Assembly (NCBI GenBank): GCA_963704035.1
Contig: CAVPGR010000004.1
Span: forward strand, 744,001-808,000
Reading direction: 5' to 3'
Origin: JAOSJL01 sp963704035
GTDB taxonomy: Bacteria; Actinomycetota; Acidimicrobiia; IMCC26256; JAOSJL01
DNA length: 64,000 nt
Positions 15,931-24,786 of the stretch are shown one piece after another (position 1 is the stretch's first letter; each line of letters begins with the position of its first letter). Made by a program: the position numbers and the translations under genes. The notes under the pieces are model-generated. The model was not told where the DNA came from. It saw only the letters and a program-made list of their open reading frames with translations, and did no database searches.

Positions 15931-17318
15931 ACCGTGCCGTGCGCCGTGTCCTCGAGCGTCACGCCGAGAGCCGCCAGTTCGTCGCGGATCCGGTCGGCCT
16001 CGGCGAAGTCCTTGGCGTTTCGGGCCTTGTCGCGGGCGGCGACCATGGCCGCGATCCGTTCGTCGCCGGGCGATTCCACCCCGCCCGCGGCTTCGCCGGC
16101 CGCCGAAAGACCGAGAACATCCAGCAGATGGGTGACGGTGGCGAGCGCTCGGCCGGCGGAATCGTGGTCTTCGGCATCGATGGCCTGGTTCGCCCGGCGG
16201 ACGGTGTCGAACACGACGCCGACGGCGCCGGGTGTGTTGAGATCGTCATCCATGGCCTCGCAGAAGGCTGCCACCACAGCCGGGTCCGCTCCGGCCGACG
16301 CGTCGTCACGGGTGTCGGGGACGGCTATGCCGGCTGTTTGTGCCCGCCGCATGAGGGCGTCGAGGCGCTCGAGGCCCGCCGCCGAGGCGTCCATCTCCGT
16401 GCGGCCCATCTCCATCGGCTTTCGGTAATGCCTCTGGAGAACGAGGAGGCGAAGCGCGCGGGGGTCGTGGTCCTCGAGGACCTCACCCAGCGTCGTGAAG
16501 TTACCCAGGGACTTCGACATCTTCTCGCCGCCGACCACGACCATCCCGGAATGCATCCAGTGCCGGGCGAAAGGTCGACCGGCGGCTTCGGCTTGCGCCC
16601 GCTCGTTCTCGTGATGCGGGAAGACCAGGTCATCACCACCACCGTGGAGATCGAAACTCTCACCCAGGAGCCCCAGCGACATGGTCGAACACTCGATGTG
16701 CCAACCCGGTCGTCCCTCACCCCACGGCGAGGGCCAGGTGGGTTCGCCCGGCTTGGCCGCTTTCCAGAGGGCGAAGTCGAGGGGTGAGCGCTTCTGATCG
16801 TCGATGTCGACGCGTGCCCCGGCCCCCTCGAGGAGATCCGCGGTGGTGCGGTGCGAGAGAGCGCCGTACCCCTCGTAGGCATCGACCGCGAAGTACACAC
16901 CGACACCGTCGACGACGTACGCCGCACCGGTCGCGATCAACTGCTGGATGAAGTCGACGATCTCGGAGATCGCATCCGTGGCGTGAGGAACCTCATCCGG
17001 GCGGAGGACCGCCAGCTGGGAAATCTGCTGCCAATAGGTGCTCTCGTACCGAGCGGCGACCTCTTGTTCACTGCTTCCTTCCTCCGCGGCGCGAGCGATG
17101 ATCTTGTCGTCGACGTCGGTGATGTTGCTCACGAACGTGACATCGGCGCCCGTGAAACGAAGGTACCGGCGAAGCGTGTCGAAGACGAGCGCCGTGCGGG
17201 CGTGGCCGAGATGGGGTTCGTCGTAGACCGTGGGTCCACAGACGTAGACAGAAAAGCGGCCCGCGTCGCGCTGCTCCAGGTCGGTGACCGCGCGTCGCCG
17301 GGTGTCGTACAGCCGCAT
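15918..17318 (-). CDS. cysS: Cysteinyl-tRNA synthetase
   Basis: Charges tRNA-Cys. Class I synthetase of 466 residues. The HIGH-type motif is in PTVYDEPHLGHART, the KMSKS motif is in GEKMSKSLGN, and the zinc-binding site includes CGPTVYD, IECSTMSLG and GGGDDLVFPHHENE. It begins MRLYDTRRRAVTDLE, the usual start. It is 9 bp downstream of ispF, with which it is probably cotranscribed. Confidence 0.96.
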   Translation of the reverse strand: MRLYDTRRRAVTDLEQRDAGRFSVYVCGPTVYDEPHLGHARTALVFDTLRRYLRFTGADVTFVSNITDVDDKIIARAAEEGSSEQEVAARYESTYWQQISQLAVLRPDEVPHATDAISEIVDFIQQLIATGAAYVVDGVGVYFAVDAYEGYGALSHRTTADLLEGAGARVDIDDQKRSPLDFALWKAAKPGEPTWPSPWGEGRPGWHIECSTMSLGLLGESFDLHGGGDDLVFPHHENERAQAEAAGRPFARHWMHSGMVVVGGEKMSKSLGNFTTLGEVLEDHDPRALRLLVLQRHYRKPMEMGRTEMDASAAGLERLDALMRRAQTAGIAVPDTRDDASAGADPAVVAAFCEAMDDDLNTPGAVGVVFDTVRRANQAIDAEDHDSAGRALATVTHLLDVLGLSAAGEAAGGVESPGDERIAAMVAARDKARNAKDFAEADRIRDELAALGVTLEDTAHGTVWHR

Positions 17319-17327
17319 GCGCCGAGG

Positions 17328-17816
17328 CTACGACTCCAGCAGCGCCACGGCCCATGCGGCAATGCCTTCCGCCCGGCCGATCGCGCCCAGACCTTCAGCC
17401 CGCTTGGGTGCCACGCGTACCGGCACAGCCGCGCCCGGCGGAGCAGCCGACGACAGGGCCCGTGCAAGTTCCGCACGCATCTCCGCAAGGTGCGGCGCGA
17501 GACGTGGCTGTTCGGCCGCGATCGAGACGTCGACGTTGACGACCGACCACCCGCGATCCGCGACGCGTGAGGCCACCTGCCCGAGCAACTCGATCGACGA
17601 TGCTCCCGCGTACCGGTCGTCGGTCGCGGGAAACATCGTCCCGAGATCGTCGAGCGTGGCGGCACCGAGGAGCGCGTCGGCCACGGCGTGCGCGACGACA
17701 TCGGCGTCGGAGTGCCCGGCCAGGCCCGGACCCGCGAGGGTCACACCCCCGAGAACGAGAGGTCCGTCGCCGCCGAAGGGATGGACGTCGAAGCCGAGAC
17801 CGACCCGGTGACTCAC
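17328..17816 (-). CDS. ispF: 2-C-methyl-D-erythritol 2,4-cyclodiphosphate synthase
   Basis: Forms the cyclic diphosphate in the MEP isoprenoid pathway. 162 residues, normal length. The metal site is in GFDVHPFGG (Asp and His), GHSDADVVAHAVADALLGAA carries further active-site residues, and IGRAEGIAAWAVALLES is the C-terminal signature. Its GTG start overlaps the ispD stop by 4 bp (GTGA), so the two MEP genes are translationally coupled. Confidence 0.95.
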   Translation of the reverse strand: MSHRVGLGFDVHPFGGDGPLVLGGVTLAGPGLAGHSDADVVAHAVADALLGAATLDDLGTMFPATDDRYAGASSIELLGQVASRVADRGWSVVNVDVSIAAEQPRLAPHLAEMRAELARALSSAAPPGAAVPVRVAPKRAEGLGAIGRAEGIAAWAVALLES

Positions 17817-18442
17817 CGAAGCCTCAGGAGCGCGTCGGCGACGGCCAGATCGGACTCGGTCGTCAGCTTCAGGTTCACCGGATCGCCCTGCACGACCATG
17901 ATCGTGCCACCTGCCGCCTCTACCAGCGCGGCGTCATCTGTAGCGTCGGGTTCTGGGGCATGGGCAGCACGGAGAACCGGAGCACGGAACGCCTGCGGCG
18001 TCTGGGATGCCACGAGATCGGCCCGGTCGAGGGTCTCGGTCACGACACCGTCGGCAACCCGCTTCACGGTGTCGGGCAGCACCACGCCGGGCACCGCTCC
18101 GTCGGCCCCCGCCACGACGGCGGCCACGACGCGGTCGAACAGCCGAGGTGGGGCGAGCGCGCGGGCGGCGTCGTGAACCACGAGGATGCCGGCGTCGGCA
18201 GGGCAGGCCTCGAGCCCCGCGCGCACGGACTCCGAGCGTGTCGCTCCCCCGACCACGGTGCCTGCGACCTCGGGCCCGTCCCAGGGGACCTCATCAGGAA
18301 GAGCGACCACGACTCCGTCGGCGGCCGCCACCGAATCCACGGCCCGGTCGACGACACGACGACCCGCCAATTCCAGAAACTGCTTGGGAGCCCCGAAGCG
18401 CTCACCCCGCCCGGCTGCCACGACGATCGCCCACACCTTCAT
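17813..18442 (-). CDS. ispD: 2-C-methyl-D-erythritol 4-phosphate cytidylyltransferase
   Basis: Couples CTP to methylerythritol phosphate in the MEP pathway. 209 residues. The nucleotide-binding loop is VVAAGRGERFGAPKQFLEL with the catalytic Arg and Lys, followed by VVHDAARAL and later ASQTPQAFRAPVL. The ATG at 18442 was chosen because the product then begins MKVWAIVVAAGRG; further upstream codons lie in non-conserved sequence. Coupled to ispF downstream. Confidence 0.95.
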   Translation of the reverse strand: MKVWAIVVAAGRGERFGAPKQFLELAGRRVVDRAVDSVAAADGVVVALPDEVPWDGPEVAGTVVGGATRSESVRAGLEACPADAGILVVHDAARALAPPRLFDRVVAAVVAGADGAVPGVVLPDTVKRVADGVVTETLDRADLVASQTPQAFRAPVLRAAHAPEPDATDDAALVEAAGGTIMVVQGDPVNLKLTTESDLAVADALLRLR

Positions 18443-18485
18443 GGCCGCCAGTATTGCCTGTTCCCGTTGCCTCGCCTCGGAGGGG

Positions 18486-19589
18486 TCAGCCGGGTTCGTG
18501 GGCGACGGCGGGCTCGGCGCCGGTCGTCGACCCCGCGTCGGCAGGTCGGGCAAAGATGATGTGACCCACACTGGTCGGAACGACGGACGTGGCGATGAGC
18601 GTCACCTCACCGGCACCGACCAGATCGGCACCGTCGTTCACGACGACCATCGTGCCGTCATCGAGGTAGCCGACACCCTGGCCCGCTTCCCGGCCGGGCC
18701 GCGTGAGCTCGACCTGGAGGCGGTCCCCGGGCATGGCCCGAGGCGCCAGATCGGCGGCGAGGCGACGGAGGTTGCACGTCGGGACGCCCTGCACCTCGGC
18801 GCTGCGGGCCAGAGGGGCGTCGTTGGTCAGGAGCCGGAGCTGGAGCCGCTTCGCGAGAGCCACCAGCTTGGCATCGACCTCCTCGAGCTCGGGCACCTCG
18901 TCGTCGAGCACGTAGACACGCACCGTTCCTTCGCTGCGCAGCACGTCGAGACCTTCCATTCCGCGACGGGCGCGGCGGGACTTCTGCGGATCGGTCGAGT
19001 CGGCGAAACCCTGAATCTCATCGAGTACGAAGCGAGGTACGAGCAGATCGTCGGCGAAGAGGCCTGTACGAACCAGCGGAAGGAGCTGGCCGTCCATGAC
19101 CGCCGAGGTGTCGACGACGAACCCGTCGCTGCTCGCGTAGGGCGTTGCCCGCACAAGAGGGCGCGTCGAGAGTCCGAGCAACTGGAAGAGCTCCTCGCTC
19201 TTGTGCGCGGCGATTCGAAAGCACCCGTAGCCGCACACCCAGACGGCGAGGCCCGCTATCGGAATGGACACGCGCGGCGGGAGGAGCACGAGAGCCGGTG
19301 CGGCGGCGATGAACCCGGCGAGTGCGCCCATGACTCCCCCGGCGGCTCCGGCGAGCAACCCCGCGGCCGGGAGGCGCTCGACGCGTCGCTCGACAACACC
19401 GACCCCCTTCTCGAGGAGCCGGCCGAGAACCCCACCCGTGACGTATCCCGCGAGGCACCCGAGCATCCCGCCGAGACCCGCGGCGGTCAGCGAGGAGCCG
19501 GCAGGGCCGAGATCACGGCCGATCCAGAAGCCGGCGGCCGTGGCGAGCACGACGATGAGCAGGCGCACGATCTCGACGAACACGGTCAC
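18486..19589 (-). CDS. PIN-TRAM domain membrane protein (YacL-like)
   Basis: About 367 residues. Three or four N-terminal membrane helices (first VEIVRLLIVVLATAAGFWIG) precede a PIN nuclease-like domain starting VVDTSAVMDGQLLPL, with later acidic residues in FVLDEIQGF and LTNDAPLA, then a TRAM RNA-binding domain (PGDRLQVELTRPGREAGQGV, near 315). The layout matches B. subtilis YacL and mycobacterial homologues next to carD. RNase activity is likely but unproven. The GTG start at 19589 has GGGAGG eight bases upstream. Confidence 0.85.
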   Translation of the reverse strand: MTVFVEIVRLLIVVLATAAGFWIGRDLGPAGSSLTAAGLGGMLGCLAGYVTGGVLGRLLEKGVGVVERRVERLPAAGLLAGAAGGVMGALAGFIAAAPALVLLPPRVSIPIAGLAVWVCGYGCFRIAAHKSEELFQLLGLSTRPLVRATPYASSDGFVVDTSAVMDGQLLPLVRTGLFADDLLVPRFVLDEIQGFADSTDPQKSRRARRGMEGLDVLRSEGTVRVYVLDDEVPELEEVDAKLVALAKRLQLRLLTNDAPLARSAEVQGVPTCNLRRLAADLAPRAMPGDRLQVELTRPGREAGQGVGYLDDGTMVVVNDGADLVGAGEVTLIATSVVPTSVGHIIFARPADAGSTTGAEPAVAHEPG

Positions 19590-19669
19590 GGCAGGGGCCT
19601 CCCTCTCCGCTCCGTGCATCGGCATTTCAGCTTCAGTTCTTGAAGCTTCCCGTCACCTGGACTCAGGTA

Positions 19670-20149
19670 CTAGGCGAGGGCCTCGTCGAGCTTCTCCTCG
19701 GCGGCCTCTTCGTCGACGTTGATGGCGAAGGTGAGTTCGCTGATGAGGATCTGGCGAGCCTTGGCGAGCATGCGCTTCTCCCCCGCCGAGAGACCCTTGT
19801 CGCGCTCGCGGATCGACAGGTTCCGCACGACCTCGGCCACCTGGTAGATGTCGCCACTCTTCAGCTTCTCGACGTGGTTCTTGAACCGACGCGACCAGTT
19901 GGTCGGCATCCGCGCTTCCTTCTTGCGGAGGACGGCGAAAACCTCTTCGACCTCTTCGTCGTTGATGACGTCGCGCAGGCCGATCTCCTCGGCGTTGTCG
20001 GCAGGCACCATCAAGGTGAGGTCGCCGTAGGCGAGCCGGAGCACGAGGTAGTCCTTGCGCTCACCGAACACGTTCTTGCGCTCGCGTTTCTCGATGACGG
20101 CAGCACCGTGGTGGGGATAGACGACCTTGTCGCCGACGTCGAAGGGCAT
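19670..20149 (-). CDS. carD: CarD-family RNA polymerase-binding regulator
   Basis: Global regulator that binds the RNA polymerase beta subunit and stabilises open complexes, notably at rRNA promoters. 159 residues, close to the mycobacterial 162. The Tudor-like polymerase-interaction domain starts MPFDVGDKVVYPHHGAAVIE, and the helical DNA-binding domain carries RMPTNWSRRFKNHVEKLKSGD, including a tryptophan where CarD inserts at the transcription bubble. It heads the carD-yacL-ispD-ispF-cysS-rlmB line-up. Confidence 0.95.
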   Translation of the reverse strand: MPFDVGDKVVYPHHGAAVIEKRERKNVFGERKDYLVLRLAYGDLTLMVPADNAEEIGLRDVINDEEVEEVFAVLRKKEARMPTNWSRRFKNHVEKLKSGDIYQVAEVVRNLSIRERDKGLSAGEKRMLAKARQILISELTFAINVDEEAAEEKLDEALA

Positions 20150-20329
20150 GAACGATCCTCGGTTCTTCGCGAACTCGTGAGCATCCGGCAGGCGGGTCGC
20201 CGGGCTGCGGTTCGCGGGGAAACACAGTGTCCCACACAACCATGCTGTGCCCGGCATTCCGCGACGATCCCGACGACCGGGGACGCGACCTCCCCTAGGC
20301 TGCGTCCTGACGACGGCAGAAGGCGACCA

Positions 20330-21001
20330 ATGGGTCCCGATCCCGAAACCGAATTGGCGACGAACGACCTCCTGGGAGCCCTCCCGGAGAAAACCCGCGC
20401 CAGGCTGCGAGACCGCGGCCAGGAACGACGGTTCGAACGGGGCGACCTGGCGTTCTCGCAGGGCGACGTGGGCGACGAGCTCTTCTTCATCCGCTCCGGG
20501 CTGATCGCCATCGCGGCTCGCGCGCCCGATGGCCGCGAATCCGTTGTGGCGGTGCTCGACGACGGCTCCGTCTTCGGGGAACTGGCCCTGTTCGACGGCG
20601 CGGCTCGCTCAGCCGACGCGCGGGCGCTCACGGACACCCACGTGCTGGCTATTCCGTATGCGGAGGTGGAGGACGTACTCGACGGGGACGCCACGCTGCT
20701 GCGGCTCGTCCTGCGGATCATGGCGCAGCGACTCCGCCGCACGGACCGGGCACTCGCCGACAGCATCTTTCTCGACGTCACGGCACGTACGGCCAAGCGC
20801 CTTCTCGATCTGGCGCGTGACCGTGACGAGTTCGAGCTCCCTCTGACCCAGGAAGAGCTCGCCGGTCTGGTCGGCGCGTCGCGAGAGCGGGTCAACAAGG
20901 CGATCGCGACGTTCGTACGCCTCGAGTGGCTGGCCATCGACGGTCGGAACGGCTACCGGCTTCTCGACCGGCAGGCCATGGAGGACCGCGCCAGCCTCTG
21001 A
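20330..21001 (+). CDS. Crp/Fnr-family transcriptional regulator
   Basis: 223 residues. A cyclic-nucleotide-binding fold (ERGDLAFSQGDVGDELFFIRSG, then GSVFGELALFDGAARSADARA) precedes a dimerisation helix and a winged helix with LTQEELAGLVGASRERVNKAI. The phosphate-binding-cassette region keeps GELALFDG-AARSADA, so cAMP binding is possible. No cysteine cluster typical of Fnr is seen. It is divergent from carD, with 180 bp between. AGAAGG just upstream supports the ATG. Targets are unknown. Confidence 0.88.
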   Translation: MGPDPETELATNDLLGALPEKTRARLRDRGQERRFERGDLAFSQGDVGDELFFIRSGLIAIAARAPDGRESVVAVLDDGSVFGELALFDGAARSADARALTDTHVLAIPYAEVEDVLDGDATLLRLVLRIMAQRLRRTDRALADSIFLDVTARTAKRLLDLARDRDEFELPLTQEELAGLVGASRERVNKAIATFVRLEWLAIDGRNGYRLLDRQAMEDRASL

Positions 21002-21072
21002 GGTCCCAGCCTCTGAGGTCGTCGCCGAACGCCGAGGCCCTCGTCGACGACGAGGACGAGCTGCAGGTGGTG

Positions 21073-21501
21073 TCAGCCCACCCCGACGACGATCTCGACC
21101 TCACCGTCGGGATGCAACGTGCACAGACCCGTGAAGGTGCCCGCGCTGTCGAAGCGCTGCCGCAACGTCTGGCCCGCGTCGACCGTGTAGGGCCCGACGG
21201 TGTGGAGAACGTCGTCTCGGTTCTCGATCACGAGTGTGTCGCCCTTCCTGGCTTCGAACCGCCGCGGAAAGAACGACAGGTCGGGATCCTCCCGGAGCTG
21301 CTCCTCTGCCCCCGGGGGGACGACGAACGTGTGTGTCGTCGGCTCGGCACTATCGGCGAGGAGCCACCATGTGCCGATCGCCACGAGGACCACCACGACC
21401 GACACGAGGCTGACGACCTCGAGCGAGACAACACGACGCCTCCGCGCGGGCTTCGGATCCGGGGCTTGTTCCGCGGGCGCAGCCTCCCCCTCAGGACTCA
21501 C
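21073..21501 (-). CDS. Membrane-anchored cupredoxin-like protein
   Basis: About 142 residues. One helix (VVSLEVVSLVSVVVVLVAIGTWWLL) anchors a cupredoxin domain (FEARKGDTLVIENRDDVLHTV to the end). Copper-ligand positions His in VLHTV, Cys in GLCTL and His in LHPDG are present; the usual axial Met after the last His is not seen. The GTG at 21501 overlaps the stop of the PCuAC gene, so this copper trio (SCO1, PCuAC, cupredoxin) is likely one transcript. Confidence 0.75.
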   Translation of the reverse strand: MSPEGEAAPAEQAPDPKPARRRRVVSLEVVSLVSVVVVLVAIGTWWLLADSAEPTTHTFVVPPGAEEQLREDPDLSFFPRRFEARKGDTLVIENRDDVLHTVGPYTVDAGQTLRQRFDSAGTFTGLCTLHPDGEVEIVVGVG

Positions 21502-22030
21502 GTACTTCGACGTCCACGGCGCGCGTCCCGGCGTTCTCGAAGTCCAGTGTGAGCTCGAAGCTGTCACCGGCGGTCAGCGGTGCGGCCAGGCCCATCAGCA
21601 TGACGTGATAGCCACCCGGCTCGAGCGTCGTGGTCCCGGACGGGATCGGGATGACGTCGACAGCCCTCATGCTCATGACTCCGTCACCCGCATGTCCGTT
21701 GTCCATGCCCCCGTTGCCTTCCATGCCCTCGTCACCCGCATCGGTGACCGTCTCGTGGAGCTCAGCGGACGCCGCGACGTCGGCCGAGACCGAGACACCG
21801 GTCAGCTCGTCCGCCTCGGTCGCCTCGATCGTCACGTACACCGCGGTCCTTTCCGCACCATCGGGTGTCGTGCGCGTCCACACATCGTCGACCGTCAACG
21901 CGTCGGATGAGCTCTCGGATGTCGTGTCCGACCCGGTAGAGGTACTGCCGGCGTCCGTGCTGTCGTCATCGCTCGCGCACACGGAGAGCGCGAGCGCGGC
22001 TGCTGCGAGGAGAACGGCGATTCGGTACAT
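21491..22030 (-). CDS. PCuAC-type periplasmic copper chaperone
   Basis: Copper(I) carrier for cytochrome oxidase assembly. 179 residues with a lipoprotein-like signal ending LALSVC. The PCuAC (DUF461) motif is visible as HETV followed by a Met/Gly/His-rich insert with MSMRAV, then GGYHVMLMGL, which supplies His and Met ligands. AAGGAG upstream supports the ATG at 22030. It lies between SCO1 and the cupredoxin gene. Confidence 0.87.
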   Translation of the reverse strand: MYRIAVLLAAAALALSVCASDDDSTDAGSTSTGSDTTSESSSDALTVDDVWTRTTPDGAERTAVYVTIEATEADELTGVSVSADVAASAELHETVTDAGDEGMEGNGGMDNGHAGDGVMSMRAVDVIPIPSGTTTLEPGGYHVMLMGLAAPLTAGDSFELTLDFENAGTRAVDVEVRES

Positions 22031-22058
22031 GGTCAAATGGCTCCTTGTCCGGTTGGTT

Positions 22059-22760
22059 TCAGATCTCGGTAGGCACTCGGCGCTGACGCCCTGTTCGGAC
22101 CGGCCTGTTCGGAGCGGCCTGTTCGGAATCGCCCCCGGCGTCGACGCGTGCCAGCAGAGTCGTGATGTCGTCGGCGATCGGGCCCGACTCGGTTCCGAAC
22201 GTCCACTCGACGAGAATGCGACCCTGGTCGTCGACGGCGAAGACCTGAGCAGAATGGCCGATCTCGTACTCGTCGGGCCCGTCGCCGTACGGCTCCTTGA
22301 CGGCTGTCACGCCGAACGAGTCGGTCACGCGATCGAGAAGTACCTGATCGTCGGTCCGGAACGCGTGCCTCAGCGGTACGTCCGCGAGGAAGTGCTCGAC
22401 GTGGTTGGCGAGGATCTCGGAGGAGTCGCGTTCGGGGTCGACCGAGACCATCGCCACCGCGACGCGGTCGCGATCATCTTCGGGGAGCCGCTCCAGAGCC
22501 CGCTCGAGGGTCAGAAGCGTGGTCGGGCAGATGTCCGGGCAATGCGTGTAGCCGAAGTAGACGAGGAGCAGACCGCCCTCCGGCGGCCGCAACGGCGCCG
22601 GCTCGTCGTCGGCCAGAGCATCGGGCAGCTCGGATTCGTCGACCACCGGTACGGGCTCCTTCGTGGCGCCGGAGAGCTCCCGGTCAGCACGCTGACCGTC
22701 GCTCCCGCACGCGGCCATGATGAGGAGCGCGACAGCGGTTGCGACCAACGTGCGGCCCAT
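22059..22760 (-). CDS. SCO1/SenC copper-insertion protein
   Basis: Thioredoxin-fold lipoprotein that helps build the CuA site of cytochrome c oxidase. 233 residues; lipobox LLIMAAC near residue 18. The copper site is complete: CxxxC in YTHCPDICPTT and the distal His in YEIGHSAQVF. The C-terminal tail beyond LLARVDAGG is formed by three copies of a 14-bp repeat and is probably not conserved. It is the first gene of the copper trio. Confidence 0.92.
   Translation of the reverse strand: MGRTLVATAVALLIMAACGSDGQRADRELSGATKEPVPVVDESELPDALADDEPAPLRPPEGGLLLVYFGYTHCPDICPTTLLTLERALERLPEDDRDRVAVAMVSVDPERDSSEILANHVEHFLADVPLRHAFRTDDQVLLDRVTDSFGVTAVKEPYGDGPDEYEIGHSAQVFAVDDQGRILVEWTFGTESGPIADDITTLLARVDAGGDSEQAAPNRPVRTGRQRRVPTEI
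22091..22132. repeat. 14-bp tandem repeat (3 copies) inside the 3' end of the SCO1 gene
   Basis: Three consecutive copies of CTGTTCGGACCGGC-like units (22091-22104, 22105-22118, 22119-22132) differ at few positions. As 14 is not a multiple of three, each copy is read in a different frame and creates an unconserved protein tail. Confidence 0.85.
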
Positions 22761-22842
22761 GGCTCGAAGTCTCGCCCGTTCGCACGGACAAATCGCATCG
22801 GACCCTCGCCTGGGAGCGTGGCGTCAGTGCTCGCGGGACGAC

Positions 22843-23205
22843 TCAGCTGGTGACCCACACGCTCGCGTCGGCCTCTTCGCTGACGTGGAAGGTGCGGACC
22901 TTGGCCGGGAGCAGCCAACCCACGGAATCGATCGTGTGTCGGATCCAGTCCTTGTCGGACACGACGGCGATGCGCTCCCAGCGGTTGAAGTGCTTCATCC
23001 CGACCTTGCCATCGGCCCACATGGCGCCACCCGAGAAGCCCTTGAAGTCCTCGCCGAGCACGTAGAGGAGACGGATCTTGTCGTGGCCTTCGAGCGCCCG
23101 CTCGATCTCCGGATCGAGCGTCGTCTCGTAGTCCTGCGCCGTCACCTCACCCTTGGCAATGAATCCCAGCACGTTGTCCGGCAGCGCCGGAATCATCTCG
23201 ATCAT
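22843..23205 (-). CDS. SpoIIAA-like (STAS-type) protein
   Basis: A 120-residue protein that starts MIEMIPALPDNVLGFIAKGEVT and fits the SpoIIAA-like family (formerly DUF3478), with WERIAVVSDKDWIRH in the middle, a conserved element of that family. Members have a STAS-like fold and no established role. The ATG at 23205 was selected on family length. It precedes nothing closely coupled; SCO1 starts 83 bp downstream. Confidence 0.8.
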   Translation of the reverse strand: MIEMIPALPDNVLGFIAKGEVTAQDYETTLDPEIERALEGHDKIRLLYVLGEDFKGFSGGAMWADGKVGMKHFNRWERIAVVSDKDWIRHTIDSVGWLLPAKVRTFHVSEEADASVWVTS

Positions 23206-23301
23206 CGGATTCTCTCTTTCGTCGCGTCTTCGTCGCGTCACGTCGAGCCTAGCGAGCAAGAGCGAGGAGTAACGCTGTGGAGCCGAAGTCGTCGGGCGTG
23301 C

Positions 23302-23589
23302 TCATTTGTTGTTCGCCCAGGAATTCATCGCCATCATCATGAAGATCATGAAGAGAGCGAAGGCGCCGACGATAGCGAGGAGGCAACCGCCCACACCGGC
23401 GAACACCGACTGCCACACGGGCCGGTTCGCAGGTCTCCCCTTGCTGGAGGGAGTCAGGACATCGTCGGTCCAGCGTTCTCCGTTCCACCAGCGCTCCTGA
23501 AGGCCGCCCCTCGGGTCGGGGTACCAGCCCCGGGGCCGCTGCTCCCGGTCGGGACCTGAATCGTCGGGCCTCACGTCGTCAGGGCTCAT
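23302..23589 (-). CDS. DUF2510 single-pass membrane protein
   Basis: 95 residues. A DUF2510 domain (PRGWYPDPRGGLQERWWNGE then RWTDDV, residues 18-43) is followed by one membrane helix (GVGGCLLAIVGAFALFMIF). DUF2510 is common in actinobacteria, usually N-terminal to a membrane segment; its role is unknown. The ATG overlaps the end of the UbiA reading frame by 4 bp (ATGA). Confidence 0.85.
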   Translation of the reverse strand: MSPDDVRPDDSGPDREQRPRGWYPDPRGGLQERWWNGERWTDDVLTPSSKGRPANRPVWQSVFAGVGGCLLAIVGAFALFMIFMMMAMNSWANNK

Positions 23590-24774
23590 GGCGCTCTCCG
23601 TCCTCCGAGCGCAAGCCTCGGACGAAGCGGGTCGCGGGCAACGGCGGCGGGCGCCTCACCACCGTCGGATCCGGTACGGTCGACACTCGGAGGTGGCAGG
23701 GAGAGACGCTCCGCGTCGGTCAGGGGATCGGTGATCGGAGTGAGCGCTCTGCGGCACTCGCGGGCCATGCCGAGTGACGCCAGTGCGGTGACCGCGACGA
23801 TCAGCGCCTGAGCGCCGACCGGCCATCCCGCGGTCTCGACGACCATCTGGATCACGAACGTGTAGACGAGGGCCCGTCCGATCACGGCGATCGATGCGAT
23901 GTTGGCGACGTCTCGATTCGGAGTGGGCCGTTGGGAAGAAGCTCCACGGTCGCGGGAGTCGACGTCGCGGGCGATGTCGCACAGCATGAGAAGCACCACG
24001 GCCACGTACGCGAGCGTCGCCGCCGTCAGAACAGGCGGTGCACCGAGCGCCAGGAGACCGACCAGGGCTCCGGCCGTCCAGAAGACCGCCCCGAACGCGC
24101 AGGTCCGCGCTCGGCCGTAACGCACGAGCATCGTTCGCTTGCTGTACATGCGGTCGCCGTGCTCGTCGCGGAAGTCCTTCAGCACCAACCGCCCCATGAA
24201 TCCGAGGTAGAGGCCCACGAGCAGGAGAACACCACGCCGGTTCAGCGTCACGTCGACGCTGAACGCACCGAGGAGGTACGGCACCGCCACGTATCCGAGA
24301 GGCAGGAGCACCGAGGTCACGATGCCCCGTCCGCTCAGCCGGATCGGAGGTAGCGAGTAGGCGGCGGCGAGAAGGAGTCCGCCGCACACGACGAGTGCGG
24401 ACACCGTACCCAGAGTCGAGCGCGGCGCCCAGTGCCACGACCGCCGCGATCGAACCGGTCACCAACACCTGGGTACGACTCGACCGGCCGTTGGCGATGA
24501 CCCGCTGTTCGTCGTCGGCAAGATTGACGCGGTCGACGTCCTCGTCGGCCACATCGTTGAGTGCGACGGCCCAGATCATCCAGCCCGCGACGGCAACGAG
24601 CACCGCGCACTGCGCAGCGATGCTCGGAAAGGGTCCCGCCTGGGCCATTCCCGCCATGGCGCACAACGCCAGCAGAATCGCGAAGGCCGGTCGCACCAGC
24701 GCGAAAGCGGTGGCAAACGGACCCGAACGCAACGGGGATGTCGTCGACGATGGCATCTTCAGCACATCGACCAT
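23586..24774 (-). pseudogene. UbiA-family prenyltransferase, split by an apparent frameshift
   Basis: Membrane aromatic prenyltransferase family. The first frame gives the start (MVDVLKMPSS), helices, and the first aspartate motif NDVADEDVDRVN. The second frame, from about 24413 leftward, gives LVVCGGLLLAAAYSLPP, the second motif DFRDEHGDRM and the remaining helices. Together they make a complete protein of about 395 residues if one base near 24414 is removed. AAGGGA precedes the ATG. The substrate is unknown. The long C-terminal Pro/Ala-rich tail is atypical. Confidence 0.82.
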
Positions 24775-24786
24775 GGTCGTTCCCTT

